Notes: generated by a model from the letters alone, not told the origin. A stretch of 64,000 nt of DNA from a bacterium (GCA_021817145.1 JAKAVV010000004.1:1-64000); one strand, 5' to 3'. Shown: positions 51,746 to 61,259, numbered from the stretch's first letter. Made by a program: numbers and translations.

Positions 51746-52966
51746 TCAAGGAGCAGCGATTTTTTGGGGTGACTGCGCAGGTTCATAGGCAGGCAGCCTT
51801 CGTCTCAATTCTTTATCTTTTCGATACCCAAGAACATATTCCGCTTGAATCAGTTTATGAACTTCAATTGTCCCTTCATAAATAACTTCCCCTTTTGCAT
51901 TCCTCAAAAATCTCCCCACTGGATATTCATCAGAATATCCATAAGCTCCATGAATTTCAATCGCATCATTTGCCGCTTCAAAAGCTGAAACCGTCCCTAA
52001 CCACTTTGCCAAAGAAGTCTCCCGAGTATTTCTCATCCCTTTATTTTTCAGCCAGCCCGCTCGAAGCCAGAGCAGTTTGGCTGCATCATAATTTGCCGCC
52101 ATTTTAGCGAGCATCTCTTGCACTAATTGATAGTCGCAAATCGGTTTTCCAAACGTTTTCCTTTCTTTAGCGTATTTTATGCTGGCATCCAGACAGGCTC
52201 TAATTAAACCTGTTGAGCCAGCTGCAACTGTAAATCTGCCATTATCCAGACAGCTCATGGCAATTTTAAATCCTTCCCCTTCTTCACCCACCAAATTTTC
52301 TTTAGGAACCTTCACATCCTGCATCACAATCCCACCAACATTTCCCGCGCGAATACCCACTTTATTATGCAGCGTAAAAGTAGAAAGACCTGGCATCCCA
52401 CGTTCTAAAATAAAAGCGCTGATCCCCTCATGTTTTTTTTCTTTATTCGTGTAAGCAAAAACCAAAAAAAGATCCGCGTAATCAGCCCCTGAAATCCAAA
52501 TCTTCTGTCCATTTAAAACATAATGATTCCCATCTTTACGGGCATAAGATTTCATCCCTGCGACATCAGAACCTGCATCAGGCTCTGTCAGTCCAAAAAC
52601 TCCGAACTTCTCTCCGCCTGCCATCGGTTTTAAAAACTTTTCTTTCTGTTCTTCTGTTCCCCATTGATAAATACCGCATCCTGAAAGTCCAACATGAACA
52701 CTTAAAATCGTCCTTAAAGAAGTATCAACATATTCCAACTCTTCACAAGCTAATCCGAGACTGATATAATCCATCCCTGCCCCCCCATATTTTTCAGGGA
52801 AACAAATTCCAGTAACCCCCATTTTAGCCAGTTTAGAAAAAGTATCGGGAGCATAATGCCCTTTGATATCATCCTCCTGAATGGTAGGAGCAAACTCTTT
52901 GGCAGCCATTTTACGGACATTTTCCACTACCCATTTCTGTTCATCTGTTAACTCAAAATCAATCAT
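51746..52966 (-). CDS. Acyl-CoA dehydrogenase
   Basis: A 406-residue flavoenzyme with the full acyl-CoA dehydrogenase pattern: GVTGICFPEKYGGAGMDYI, FGVFGLTEPDAGSDVAGM (FAD-binding), KIWISGADYADLF, RKTFGKPICDYQLVQEMLA and the catalytic Glu in EVIYEGTIEVHKLIQ. It introduces a double bond in acyl-CoA. Chain length cannot be assigned. Electron-transfer flavoprotein genes are not in the window. GGGAGGAAAAC precedes the start. Confidence 0.92.
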   Translation of the reverse strand: MIDFELTDEQKWVVENVRKMAAKEFAPTIQEDDIKGHYAPDTFSKLAKMGVTGICFPEKYGGAGMDYISLGLACEELEYVDTSLRTILSVHVGLSGCGIYQWGTEEQKEKFLKPMAGGEKFGVFGLTEPDAGSDVAGMKSYARKDGNHYVLNGQKIWISGADYADLFLVFAYTNKEKKHEGISAFILERGMPGLSTFTLHNKVGIRAGNVGGIVMQDVKVPKENLVGEEGEGFKIAMSCLDNGRFTVAAGSTGLIRACLDASIKYAKERKTFGKPICDYQLVQEMLAKMAANYDAAKLLWLRAGWLKNKGMRNTRETSLAKWLGTVSAFEAANDAIEIHGAYGYSDEYPVGRFLRNAKGEVIYEGTIEVHKLIQAEYVLGYRKDKELRRRLPAYEPAQSPQKIAAP

Positions 52967-52990
52967 GTTTTCCTCCCAAATTTAAATGAT

Positions 52991-54223
52991 TCAAATCGCT
53001 CTGGCTCTTTGTGAAAGAACTCCAGAAATCTCTTCATCTGTTAAAATCTTATTTGATTCTTTTGCTTTTTCCAAAACCTTTTCAATATCATCTTTTTCAA
53101 CTGGAATACCATGTTTTTCGAGCCAGTAAATGACATTGGACTGCCCGCTCATCGGCCCAATTTCAATTCTTTGTTTTAACCCAAAATCTCCAGCTGGAAC
53201 ACTGGAATAAACTCTATCTGCAAGCCAGGATTCCCCCTTTTTTTCAGCTTTTATAATAGCGGAAGCATGAACACCTGTAGCTGTTCGAAAAGCATCTTTT
53301 CCAAAAACAGGATAGCTGTCTGGAATAGGGACCAAACAAGAACGAGAAACAAGATTGACATAATCCCCTAATTTTCCAAGATCCTGATGAATGCAATTCA
53401 GAAGTTTTAAATTGATCAGCAGCAAATCCAAAGGGGTATTCCCTACTCTTTCTCCTATCCCAAGAATGGTTCCATGAACTCGATCTGCTCCTGATGCAAG
53501 AGCAGCCAGAGTATTTGCTACTGCTAAATCTCGATCCCGATGACCATGCCAGTCAATTTTTACCTCTACTCCTGTTTCTTTTATGATTTTTTTGGCGAAA
53601 GCAACTAGATTGACTACTCCTGATGGCACAGCATAACCAACCGTATCAGAAAGGCAAATTCTTCTGGCTCCGCATTCCACAGCTTTTTGATATAACTGTC
53701 TAAGAGTATCGGGATGGGAACGCGTTGTATCTTCTGTCACAAACATCACAGGGAGATGATTCGCCGCTCCCAATTTTACAGCAGTTTCAACGTGTTTTAG
53801 CAGTGTTTCCAACCCCCATTCTTCAGCGTACTGGCGAATAGGGCTTGAGCCTAAAAAAGCGGCTATTTCTATTTCAATTCCGGCTTTTTGGCTTATTTCC
53901 ACAATTGGCTGAATATCGGAAACAACGGTTCTGGCAGCGCAGTTAGGGTGTATTTTTAATTTCTGTTTTGCAATCTCTTGCGCGAGCCGAAGAGTATCTT
54001 GATAATGTTTTGAACCTGCCCCTGGCAGCCCGATATCAACAGCTTGAATTCCCAACTGTTCCATGAAATGAAGCATTTCAAGTTTTTCCTCAATTTCTGG
54101 ATTTCTAACAGAGGGAGACTGAAGCCCATCCCTCAAAGTTTCATCAGTAATCTCAAATGGAAAGGGTAAGAAAAGATCCTCTTCAGGATTATTCCAATCA
54201 TAAATCAGCTGCTTTAAATTCAT
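52991..54223 (-). CDS. LeuA/homocitrate-synthase-family acyltransferase
   Basis: A 410-residue TIM-barrel enzyme of the HMGL-like family: ITDETLRDGLQSPSV (metal-binding Asp, catalytic Arg), LGIQAVDIGLPGAG, CLSDTVGYAVPSGV, the metal site DWHGHRDRDLAVANTLAAL and GTILGIGERVGNTPLD. It lacks the C-terminal regulatory domain of LeuA, so it resembles short isopropylmalate, citramalate, homocitrate or Re-citrate synthases. HGHRDR replaces the common HCHND, which points away from standard LeuA. Substrate unknown. Confidence 0.75.
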   Translation of the reverse strand: MNLKQLIYDWNNPEEDLFLPFPFEITDETLRDGLQSPSVRNPEIEEKLEMLHFMEQLGIQAVDIGLPGAGSKHYQDTLRLAQEIAKQKLKIHPNCAARTVVSDIQPIVEISQKAGIEIEIAAFLGSSPIRQYAEEWGLETLLKHVETAVKLGAANHLPVMFVTEDTTRSHPDTLRQLYQKAVECGARRICLSDTVGYAVPSGVVNLVAFAKKIIKETGVEVKIDWHGHRDRDLAVANTLAALASGADRVHGTILGIGERVGNTPLDLLLINLKLLNCIHQDLGKLGDYVNLVSRSCLVPIPDSYPVFGKDAFRTATGVHASAIIKAEKKGESWLADRVYSSVPAGDFGLKQRIEIGPMSGQSNVIYWLEKHGIPVEKDDIEKVLEKAKESNKILTDEEISGVLSQRARAI

Positions 54224-54966
54224 TCTTGTTGGCTTCCAGGAATTTTTTTAAAAACCTGCTCCTCTGTCAATTCCAGAAGGGTTTTAATTTTCAAAACTCC
54301 AGGTCTATCGCACCGATCTTCCCTATCCAGCAGAACTGTTTGAAGACCAGCGCTTTGACCGGCAAGGTAATCCTCTTCATAATTATCCCCTACATGAAGA
54401 ACTTCTGAAGGAGAACAGCCCAACATTTTAACTCCTTTATCAAAAAGAGATTTATCAGATTTTTCCACTCCTTCAATGCCGGAAATTAATATTCCTTTAA
54501 AAAATTCAGAAAGCTTAAACTTCTCTAAGAATTCTTTTAAAATCGGAGAAAAATTAGAGATTAAAATCATCGGAATTCCTAAAGCTTTCAGCTTCTGGAG
54601 GCTTGGAAGAACATCGGCGTAAAGCTCTGTAAACTCCCCTGTTTCATAGCGGGCAAAAAATTCTTCAGCCATTAACCCTGGATTTGGCAGCCCCATCCCG
54701 TCAAAAACTTCTTGATATACCCAGAGCCAGTGAGAACGCGCAGATAATGCGCTGACATAAGGGCGATACCCCTGTTTTCTCCTTTCCAATTCCTCCTTTT
54801 TAAGCCGAAGCAAAATAGGAGAGAGCTGACTCAAAGTAAACTCTTTTCCTCTGCTTTTTGCAGCTTCTAAAAAAAAATTCTCAAATCCTTTTTGTGAACC
54901 AACAGATGTTCCAAGAAGTGTTCCATCAGCATCAAAAGAAAGAGCCTTAAAAGAAATTAAGGTCAT
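54220..54966 (-). CDS. HAD-superfamily hydrolase
   Basis: A 248-residue class I HAD enzyme: motif I LSFDADGTLLG (nucleophile Asp), motif II ILISNFS, motif III Lys in GVEKSDKSLF, motif IV HVGDNYEEDYLAG. A phosphatase of small molecules is likely. It overlaps the LeuA-like gene by four bases (ATGA). Confidence 0.88.
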   Translation of the reverse strand: MTLISFKALSFDADGTLLGTSVGSQKGFENFFLEAAKSRGKEFTLSQLSPILLRLKKEELERRKQGYRPYVSALSARSHWLWVYQEVFDGMGLPNPGLMAEEFFARYETGEFTELYADVLPSLQKLKALGIPMILISNFSPILKEFLEKFKLSEFFKGILISGIEGVEKSDKSLFDKGVKMLGCSPSEVLHVGDNYEEDYLAGQSAGLQTVLLDREDRCDRPGVLKIKTLLELTEEQVFKKIPGSQQE

Positions 54967-54990
54967 CCTGCAGCAGCATAAAACAAGGCT

Positions 54991-55890
54991 CTAGTCACGC
55001 CTTTCTAAAACAGCGGCAGCCATTCCAGTATTGCTGAAAAATCCAGCCCCTTCAGATGAAACAGCAATCACTCCAATAGGAACTGTCTTGGAAAAAAGAT
55101 GAACTCCTTTTTCACAGGCAACTTCAGGAGCAGTTCCCTGGGCTAACCAATCATAGACAATTTTTGCCAAAAGTTTTTTCATAATCTCTTCTCCAATTCC
55201 TGTGCAGGCGACAGCCCCGTAAGGACCAGCAAAAAAACCAGAACCAATCAAAGGAGTATCCCCTACACGCCCTTTCAACATAGCGCCTGACCCCCCTGTT
55301 GAAACCGCAGCCGCAAAAATCCCTTTTTTGTCTTTTGCCACTGCCCCAACTGTATCCATTGGAAAGATTTCAGAAGAAGCAGTTTCGAAATTCCAGTTTT
55401 CTTCAAAATCATGAACACCCCATTCACGGGTTAAATCCCCTTTTTTCTTCGAAAATGTCTCCATTAATTTTGCATGTCGCTCTTTTGCCCACTGAATATC
55501 AGGATAATATTCGCCAAAACCCCTTTTGCGAGCAAATAAAACCGCCCCCTGTCCTGTTAAAATGTGATGAGGAGAATGGGCAACTTCACTCGCCACCAAA
55601 ACCGGATTTTTCACGCCGGTAATACAGGCAACCGCGCCAAGCCTCCCATCAGAACTCATAATCGCCGCATCCATTTCAATCGTCTTTCCATCTAAACGAT
55701 AAGAAGAGCCGCAGCCAGCATTAAATCTCCCATCATTTTCCAGCAGCGCAACAGATTCTAAAACAGCATCGTAAGCAGAACGATTTTCTAAAAGACGCTG
55801 CATCCCAATATCAGCGGAGTTAATACACCCATCCTGCCATTCTTTAGGAGAACCCGCTCCACCATGAGTCACAATTCCGACAAAACTCAT
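54991..55890 (-). CDS. Isoaspartyl peptidase / L-asparaginase (Ntn hydrolase)
   Basis: A 299-residue protein of the plant-type asparaginase family: [46 protein letters not shown], and the self-cleavage site [13 protein letters not shown] with Thr as the new N-terminal nucleophile. It removes isoaspartyl residues from peptides or hydrolyses asparagine. The start at 55890 matches the family N-terminus and gives an ATGA overlap with the folE stop; the longer reading to 56004 runs inside folE. Confidence 0.9.
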   Translation of the reverse strand: MSFVGIVTHGGAGSPKEWQDGCINSADIGMQRLLENRSAYDAVLESVALLENDGRFNAGCGSSYRLDGKTIEMDAAIMSSDGRLGAVACITGVKNPVLVASEVAHSPHHILTGQGAVLFARKRGFGEYYPDIQWAKERHAKLMETFSKKKGDLTREWGVHDFEENWNFETASSEIFPMDTVGAVAKDKKGIFAAAVSTGGSGAMLKGRVGDTPLIGSGFFAGPYGAVACTGIGEEIMKKLLAKIVYDWLAQGTAPEVACEKGVHLFSKTVPIGVIAVSSEGAGFFSNTGMAAAVLERRD

Positions 55891-56477
55891 TTTCGTATCA
55901 ACTCCAAAAACTCCATTCTCACTCTTTCTTTTTGGAATGCTCCTAAAAGAGAACTTGTGACAGCCGCTGAATTTTGTTTTTGAACCCCCCTCATAATCAT
56001 ACATAAATGATGGGCTTCAATCACGACTCCAACCCCCATTGGCTGCAAATTTTTATTCAGCGCTTCCGCAATTTGAACGGTTAATCTCTCCTGAACTTGA
56101 AGTCTTCGGGAGAAAATTTCAACCAACCGCGCCATTTTAGAAAGCCCAATGAGATTTCCATTAGGAATATAAGCGATATGGCATTTTCCAAAAAAAGGAA
56201 GAAGATGATGTTCGCATAAAGAGTAAAAATCAATATCTTTCACAATGACCATTTCAGAATAAGGTTCCGCAAAAAGAGCGCTGGTCAACATGGCATCAGG
56301 ATTTTCATGATATCCCTGAGTGAAGAAAGAAAGAGCTTGAAGGAATCGTTCTGGCGTTTTTTCTAACTCTTCACGAGAAAAATCCACTCCAATCTCGTGA
56401 AACAGATCCTGAACTAAGGATTGAATCCGCGCATCCTTTCTGAGTCCATTCTGATTTTTCATTTTCTGCTCTTTCAT
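55887..56477 (-). CDS. folE: GTP cyclohydrolase I
   Basis: A 196-residue Fol[19 protein letters not shown], the zinc and substrate motif [46 protein letters not shown] and [10 protein letters not shown]. It makes dihydroneopterin triphosphate from GTP, the substrate of the two PTPS-type proteins just upstream. Confidence 0.95.
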   Translation of the reverse strand: MKEQKMKNQNGLRKDARIQSLVQDLFHEIGVDFSREELEKTPERFLQALSFFTQGYHENPDAMLTSALFAEPYSEMVIVKDIDFYSLCEHHLLPFFGKCHIAYIPNGNLIGLSKMARLVEIFSRRLQVQERLTVQIAEALNKNLQPMGVGVVIEAHHLCMIMRGVQKQNSAAVTSSLLGAFQKERVRMEFLELIRK

Positions 56478-56478
56478 T

Positions 56479-56913
56479 TTACAATACTGTTTCTATGTCC
56501 TTTTCAAAATATTCAAAAAAACTGCTGCTGGTTTCCCATAATTTGATTTTAGACAGAGATGCCCCTTCAAGACATGAACGCAATTTTTCCCAAACAATCC
56601 GGGTTATAACTTCTCCCGTGCTGAAATTTCCTTTAAAATCCGCTGTATCCTCATCCAAATGCCTGTGATCCCAAGGTTGAATAATTTTATCTTCTACAAT
56701 ACGATCTAAATTCTGGCGCCGAATAACCATTCCTGTTAAAGGGTCAGGAATACCAGAGATCGTTACCTCTAAAATATAATTATGCCCATGCCCTTTAGGA
56801 TTGCCGCAGTTTCCAAAAACAGCTCGATTTTCCTCCTCGGTAAGCCTGGGAGAATAAAGCCTGTGAGCGGAAGAGAAGCGGTAAATTCTAGTTAAATAAA
56901 CTTTCAACTTCAT
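56479..56913 (-). CDS. 6-pyruvoyl-tetrahydropterin synthase/QueD family, catalytic Cys present
   Basis: A 144-residue T-fold enzyme: FSSAHRL (zinc His), [18 protein letters not shown] (Cys plus the zinc-binding HGH), DHRHLDED and [10 protein letters not shown] (pterin-binding Glu). The PxGHGHNY pattern is closer to pyruvoyl-type PTPS than to classic QueD. It should act on dihydroneopterin triphosphate made by FolE next door. No queC or queE is in the window. Confidence 0.88.
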   Translation of the reverse strand: MKLKVYLTRIYRFSSAHRLYSPRLTEEENRAVFGNCGNPKGHGHNYILEVTISGIPDPLTGMVIRRQNLDRIVEDKIIQPWDHRHLDEDTADFKGNFSTGEVITRIVWEKLRSCLEGASLSKIKLWETSSSFFEYFEKDIETVL

Positions 56914-56916
56914 TTT

Positions 56917-57333
56917 TTAAGCCTTGACAACCTCCCCTCTGTATTCCGCATAAAGAGACTCCTCTTCATAAACCCGAACAGAAGCAGTGCAGGCTGTCTG
57001 AATTTTCGAGGATAAAGCTTGAAAGAAATAACAGGCTAAATTTTCAGGTGTTGGCAGACAGGATTGAAAATAAGGAACCTCTTCATTTAAGTTTTTATGA
57101 TCAACAGTTTCCAAAACCTCTTTTATCATTTTTTTTAACTCTCTTATATTGATGATCATCCCTGTTTCTGGATTAATCCCACCATGGACAGCAGCTTCAA
57201 TCATGTAATTATGCCCATGATGCCTGGATGCTTTCCCAAACTCTTTAAAATTATCTTCCTCAGACCATCCAGCTGCTCGATAATAATGCGAAGCGGAAAA
57301 TTCCAGACGGCAGGAGATAAAAATCCGTTCCAC
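56917..57333 (-). CDS. PTPS/QueD paralog lacking the catalytic Cys
   Basis: A 138-residue T-fold protein with zinc ligands (FSASHYY and HHGHNYMIEA), DHKNLNEEVPYF and VYEEESLYAEY (pterin Glu). Where the partner has [12 protein letters not shown], this has FGKASRHHGH: Cys is replaced and the loop is two residues shorter. It may bind pterin with altered or no chemistry, or form mixed oligomers with its neighbour. It is first gene of the pterin operon. Confidence 0.85.
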   Translation of the reverse strand: MERIFISCRLEFSASHYYRAAGWSEEDNFKEFGKASRHHGHNYMIEAAVHGGINPETGMIINIRELKKMIKEVLETVDHKNLNEEVPYFQSCLPTPENLACYFFQALSSKIQTACTASVRVYEEESLYAEYRGEVVKA

Positions 57334-57448
57334 CTGGAATATATTCAGGATCTCTTTTTATCAATCCTTTGACTTGACAAAGAGGTCTGCAGGACAGCAT
57401 ATCTGACTATGCAGGATTTTTTTTTGAATATTCGAATCGTTAAAAACC

Positions 57449-57925
57449 ATGAACAACCATGAACGAACTTTTGTGATGATAAAACCAGATGCTGTAGAAA
57501 GAGGGCTAACCGGCAAGATTCTTTCACGAATTGAGAGAAAAGGATTCAAAATAATCGGAATGAAGTTTCTGCAGATGACAAAAACAAAAGCTGAAGAACT
57601 GTATGCCCCTCATAAAGGAAAACCTTTTTTCCTCCCATTATTGGAGTTTATCACTTCCGCTCCTCTTGTGGTTTTAGCCTTGGAAGGTCCTGACTGCATC
57701 CGCCAGATTAGAAAATTAATGGGCAGCACAAACTGCGCTGAAGCTGAGCCAGGAACCATTCGAGGAGATTTTGGGGTTTCTATCCAGAACAACCTGATTC
57801 ATGGGTCTGATTCCCCTGAATCCGCTAAAAGAGAAATGGCTGTCTTTTTTGCAGAACAAGAACTGGTCTCTTACCAGAGAACAGTGGAAAAATGGATCTC
57901 CCCTGCGCCAGCCAGCGTCCATTAA
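57449..57925 (+). CDS. ndk: Nucleoside diphosphate kinase
   Basis: A 158-residue NDK: ERTFVMIKPDAVERGLTGKIL, LVVLALEGPDCI, RKLMGSTNCAEAEPGTIRGDFG and the phospho-His in NNLIHGSDSPESAKREMAVFF. It balances NTP pools. The C-terminal coding part overlaps the open frame of rsmI. Confidence 0.96.
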   Translation: MNNHERTFVMIKPDAVERGLTGKILSRIERKGFKIIGMKFLQMTKTKAEELYAPHKGKPFFLPLLEFITSAPLVVLALEGPDCIRQIRKLMGSTNCAEAEPGTIRGDFGVSIQNNLIHGSDSPESAKREMAVFFAEQELVSYQRTVEKWISPAPASVH

Positions 57926-58859
57926 CATAGAAAAAGGCTCTGCAGGAGCCGTAAAAGGAACTCTTTATATATGCCCAACTCCAATCGGGAATCTCGAAGA
58001 CATTACATTAAGAGTTCTTCGCATTTTAAAAGAAGTGAATTTGATTGCCGCAGAAAATACTCTGCATACCCAGAAGCTGCTGAATCATTACGGCATTTCA
58101 AAACCTCTCATCAGTTATTACGATTCTGAAAAATCAGCAGCGAAAGAAGAGAAATTAATCGCCAAGTTGGAAAATGGTTTGAACATCGCTCTTGTTTCAA
58201 GCGCAGGAACCCCTTTAATCAGTGATCCAGGATACAAATTAATAAAAAAATGCATTGAGAAAAAAATCCCAATTGTGCCTCTTCCAGGGCCTTCTGCCTT
58301 GATTACAGCTTTAACTGTTTCAGGAATCTCTCCTCATCCCTTTCTTTTTGGAGGTTTTTTGCCTTCTAAATCCAAAGCTAGAAAAGCAGCTTTAAAACAG
58401 GTAGAATCTTTCCCCTGGACTCTTGTCTTTTATGAAGCCCCTCACCGCATTAAAGAGAGTGTTTCCGATTGTTTAGAAGTATTAAAAGATCGAAAAGCTG
58501 TTCTGGTTCGAGAGTTAACCAAAATACATGAAGAAGCGATTCGAGGGAAACTGTCGGAAATTCTAGAATTAATTCAGACAGAGCCTTTAAAAGGGGAGAT
58601 CACTTTTGTGATTTCTGGTAAACCTTATGATGCTGAAAGCCGTTTGAAAGAAGCGGTAAATGAAATGGAAGTTCTGCGCCAGCAAGGGGTTCCTTTATCA
58701 CAAGCAGCAAGGCAGGTATCAGAAAAATATGAAATATCCAAAAATAAAATATACTCTCTGGCTCATCCCTCTTATTCTCAGCTTTCTCCTGCAAGGCTGC
58801 AGAAGACCGATGATCAAGTTAAACTTCCCCCTGGATCACAAAGCATCTTGGATTTATAA
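57801..58859 (+). CDS. rsmI: 16S rRNA 2'-O-methyltransferase RsmI
   Basis: A tetrapyrrole-methylase-fold enzyme for C1402 of 16S rRNA: GTLYICPTPIGNLEDITLRVL, LIAAENTLHTQKLLNHYGI, SSAGTPLISDPGYKLI, PLPGPSALITAL and EAPHRIKES. The start is unclear. Conserved sequence begins near 57954, just after the ndk stop, but the only in-frame usual starts are ATG 57801 and TTG 57849, both inside ndk; a rare codon (CTG 57903 or ATT 57921) is possible. The C-terminus runs about 40 residues beyond the usual end, into the lipoprotein gene. Confidence 0.85.
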   Translation: MGLIPLNPLKEKWLSFLQNKNWSLTREQWKNGSPLRQPASINIEKGSAGAVKGTLYICPTPIGNLEDITLRVLRILKEVNLIAAENTLHTQKLLNHYGISKPLISYYDSEKSAAKEEKLIAKLENGLNIALVSSAGTPLISDPGYKLIKKCIEKKIPIVPLPGPSALITALTVSGISPHPFLFGGFLPSKSKARKAALKQVESFPWTLVFYEAPHRIKESVSDCLEVLKDRKAVLVRELTKIHEEAIRGKLSEILELIQTEPLKGEITFVISGKPYDAESRLKEAVNEMEVLRQQGVPLSQAARQVSEKYEISKNKIYSLAHPSYSQLSPARLQKTDDQVKLPPGSQSILDL

Positions 58860-59325
58860 AGGAAGAACCGAATATCGGATCATTGGAGCAGCAGAGAAAA
58901 CTCCAGCGATGAAATTCATCCTGACATCACGCCCTCTTTCAGAAAAAACTCCTTCACCTTACAACCTCTCTTTAACAGAAGAAGGGGAACCTCTGGAAAC
59001 CCTTCAACTGATGAAAACCAAAAAAGGAATTATCTCCCCCTTAACTGGTGATTTGTGGTTCCCTAAACAAGTGAAAATGGGGGATTCCTGGAGTGTCCAA
59101 TATCAAGGGGGCAAAATATTATTTATTCTCAGTAATCTGACGAAAATAACGGTTCCAGCCGGAACATTTCCTGTCTATTTAATTGATTTTAAAGGACCCC
59201 AGTACGCTCACGGCTCCTTTTATCTGGACCCCCTCATTGGAGTCATCTCTTTTGAATGGTCAGCTCGCTCTTCAAGCGGAACGGCTGAAACAAACCTGAA
59301 ACTTGTTTCCTACAAACTTCATTGA
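58729..59325 (+). CDS. Lipoprotein of unknown function overlapping rsmI
   Basis: A 198-residue protein. Signal sequence YTLWLIPLILSFLLQGC ends in a lipobox (LQGC, Cys about 22). The mature part is beta-rich (HKASWIYKGRTEYRI, WFPKQVKMGDSWSVQYQGGK, VPAGTFPVYLIDFKG, GSFYLDPLIGVISFEW), like small DUF3108/TapB-type periplasmic domains. The start lies 131 bases inside rsmI in another frame. It ends where the archease gene begins. Confidence 0.75.
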   Translation: MKYPKIKYTLWLIPLILSFLLQGCRRPMIKLNFPLDHKASWIYKGRTEYRIIGAAEKTPAMKFILTSRPLSEKTPSPYNLSLTEEGEPLETLQLMKTKKGIISPLTGDLWFPKQVKMGDSWSVQYQGGKILFILSNLTKITVPAGTFPVYLIDFKGPQYAHGSFYLDPLIGVISFEWSARSSSGTAETNLKLVSYKLH

Positions 59326-59327
59326 AA

Positions 59328-59750
59328 ATGCAAAGCAAATATAAAATTATTGACCACACCGCAGACATCGGACTTGAAGCTTATGGTTCGAATTTAGAGG
59401 AAGCTTTTATTCATGCTGCAGAAGGAATGTTTTCGATCATAAGCCCTGCTGCGCAAATAAAACAGGAAAAAAGCGCATCCTTTCAAATCCATGCTGAAAC
59501 AGTGGAAGATCTGTTAATCGCCTGGCTCAATAAACTGCTCTATTTATACGATGCGGAAAAACTCTTTCCAGGAGATTTTAAGATTAAAAAACTGGATGGA
59601 AACTCATTGGAAGCGGAAATAAAAGGGGAAACAGTTGACCCTATCAAACATAGAATTGACACTTATATTAAAGCGGCAACTTATTATGAAACAAAGATCA
59701 TGCAGGATAAAAATGGACATTATTCTCTTCAGGTCATTTTTGATGTATAG
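59328..59750 (+). CDS. Archease
   Basis: A 140-residue protein of the archease family: YKIIDHTADIGLEAYGSNLEEAF with the metal-binding Asp, EDLLIAWLNKLLYLYD, and VDPIKHRIDTYIKAATYYE. Archease activates the RNA ligase RtcB encoded 19 bases downstream by aiding guanylylation and turnover. ATG at 59328 is preferred over TTG 59322. Confidence 0.92.
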   Translation: MQSKYKIIDHTADIGLEAYGSNLEEAFIHAAEGMFSIISPAAQIKQEKSASFQIHAETVEDLLIAWLNKLLYLYDAEKLFPGDFKIKKLDGNSLEAEIKGETVDPIKHRIDTYIKAATYYETKIMQDKNGHYSLQVIFDV

Positions 59751-59769
59751 ATTTTTGAGGCGATCTTAA

Positions 59770-61224
59770 ATGTTGGAAACAAACGCAAAGTTAGAAAAAT
59801 TGGATGATTTTCGCTGGCGTCTTCCTATTGAGTATAAAACAGGAATGAAAGTTCCTGGAATCATTTTTACAGAAGAAAAACTGCTGGAAATGCTTTTACA
59901 CGACCAGGCGCTTGAACAAGTGGCAAATGTGGCTATGCTGCCTGGTATTGTAAAAGCCTCGCTGGCAATGCCTGATATCCACTGGGGATATGGGTTTCCA
60001 ATTGGAGGAGTTGCTGCCACACGAGTGGATAATGGCGTTATTTCACCAGGTGGAGTTGGATTTGACATTAACTGCGGAGTCAGACTGCTGCGAACCAATC
60101 TTACTTTTGAAGAAATAAAACCTGTTCTTGAATCTTTAATGGACAAACTCTTTGCTCTTGTTCCAACAGGGGTTGGATCTTCTAGCAAAGTAAAACTAAC
60201 TTATGAAGAGATGAAAAAAGTCATGACTCAAGGGGCTGAATGGGGGGTCCAAAATCATTATGGATGGGATGAAGATTTAAGACATCTGGAAGAAAAAGGG
60301 GCGCTTTCCTGGGCTAATCCTGATATGGTTTCAAAGGAAGCTGTGAATAGAGGGAAAGACCAGTTAGGAACACTTGGATCCGGAAATCACTTTCTCGAAA
60401 TTCAGGTGGTTGAAAAAATCGAAGACAAAAAAACTGCAGAAGCAGTGGGGATTTTTGAAGGACAGACTGTGATTTTAATTCATACTGGATCCCGCGGGTT
60501 CGGTCATCAGATCGCCACTGATTATATTGCTGCAATGGGAAAAGCGCTCCAGAAGTACGGAATTGATCTGCCGGATCGCCAGCTTGCCTGCGCTCCTGTT
60601 GAATCCCCTGAAGGGAAAAGTTATTATGGAGCCATGGCAGCAGCAGCAAATTTCGCTTTTGCCAACAGACAATTGATCACACAGTGGACAAGAGAAGCTT
60701 TTGAAAAAGTTTTTAAGAAAAAAGCGGAAGAGCTTGGGATAAAAGTTGTGTATGATGTGGCTCACAACATGGCGAAAATAGAAGAGCATGAAGTGGATGG
60801 AGAAAAAATAAAAGTTTGTGTTCACAGAAAAGGGGCTGTTAGAGCTTTCCCTCCAGGTCATCCTGATCTTCCACCAGAGTACAAAGAAGTTGGGCAGCCA
60901 GTCCCTGTCCCAGGAGATATGGGAAGATACTCTTATTTGTTAAGAGGAGGACCTGAGGCAATGGTTCAAACCTTTGGCACAACCTGCCATGGAGCAGGAA
61001 GGCAGAAAAGCAGAAGCCAGGCAAAACGAGAAGTAAAATACGATGAATTAATGGAGCAGATGGCTGACTTAGGAATTATTGTGAGAGCTTCCAGCAGAGG
61101 AACAGTTGTGGAAGAGGCTCCAATGGCTTATAAAGATGTGAGAGATGTAGTGGATGTCACCCATGGAGCAGGAATCTCTTTAAAAGTGGCTAGAATGAAA
61201 CCTCTTGGGGTTTTAAAAGGGTAA
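59770..61224 (+). CDS. rtcB: RNA-splicing ligase RtcB
   Basis: A 484-residue ligase: GIVKASLAMPDIHWGYGFPIGG, GVGFDINCGVRLLRTNL (metal Cys), LGTLGSGNHFLEIQ, IHTGSRGFGHQIA, VYDVAHNMAK, the guanylated His in VHRKGAVRAFPPGH and FGTTCHGAGRQKSR. It joins 2',3'-cyclic phosphate or 3'-phosphate ends to 5'-OH RNA using GTP and Mn. With archease it forms a repair pair. No RtcA is in the window. Confidence 0.96.
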   Translation: MLETNAKLEKLDDFRWRLPIEYKTGMKVPGIIFTEEKLLEMLLHDQALEQVANVAMLPGIVKASLAMPDIHWGYGFPIGGVAATRVDNGVISPGGVGFDINCGVRLLRTNLTFEEIKPVLESLMDKLFALVPTGVGSSSKVKLTYEEMKKVMTQGAEWGVQNHYGWDEDLRHLEEKGALSWANPDMVSKEAVNRGKDQLGTLGSGNHFLEIQVVEKIEDKKTAEAVGIFEGQTVILIHTGSRGFGHQIATDYIAAMGKALQKYGIDLPDRQLACAPVESPEGKSYYGAMAAAANFAFANRQLITQWTREAFEKVFKKKAEELGIKVVYDVAHNMAKIEEHEVDGEKIKVCVHRKGAVRAFPPGHPDLPPEYKEVGQPVPVPGDMGRYSYLLRGGPEAMVQTFGTTCHGAGRQKSRSQAKREVKYDELMEQMADLGIIVRASSRGTVVEEAPMAYKDVRDVVDVTHGAGISLKVARMKPLGVLKG

Positions 61225-61259
61225 AGCGAGCTAAAGAAATCCTCTCAATCTTTTTAAAT

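Noticed and set aside
51601-51786. 61-codon minus-strand frame after the acyl-CoA dehydrogenase
   Set aside because: Overlaps the end of the dehydrogenase gene and the orphan terminator hairpin; no family likeness.
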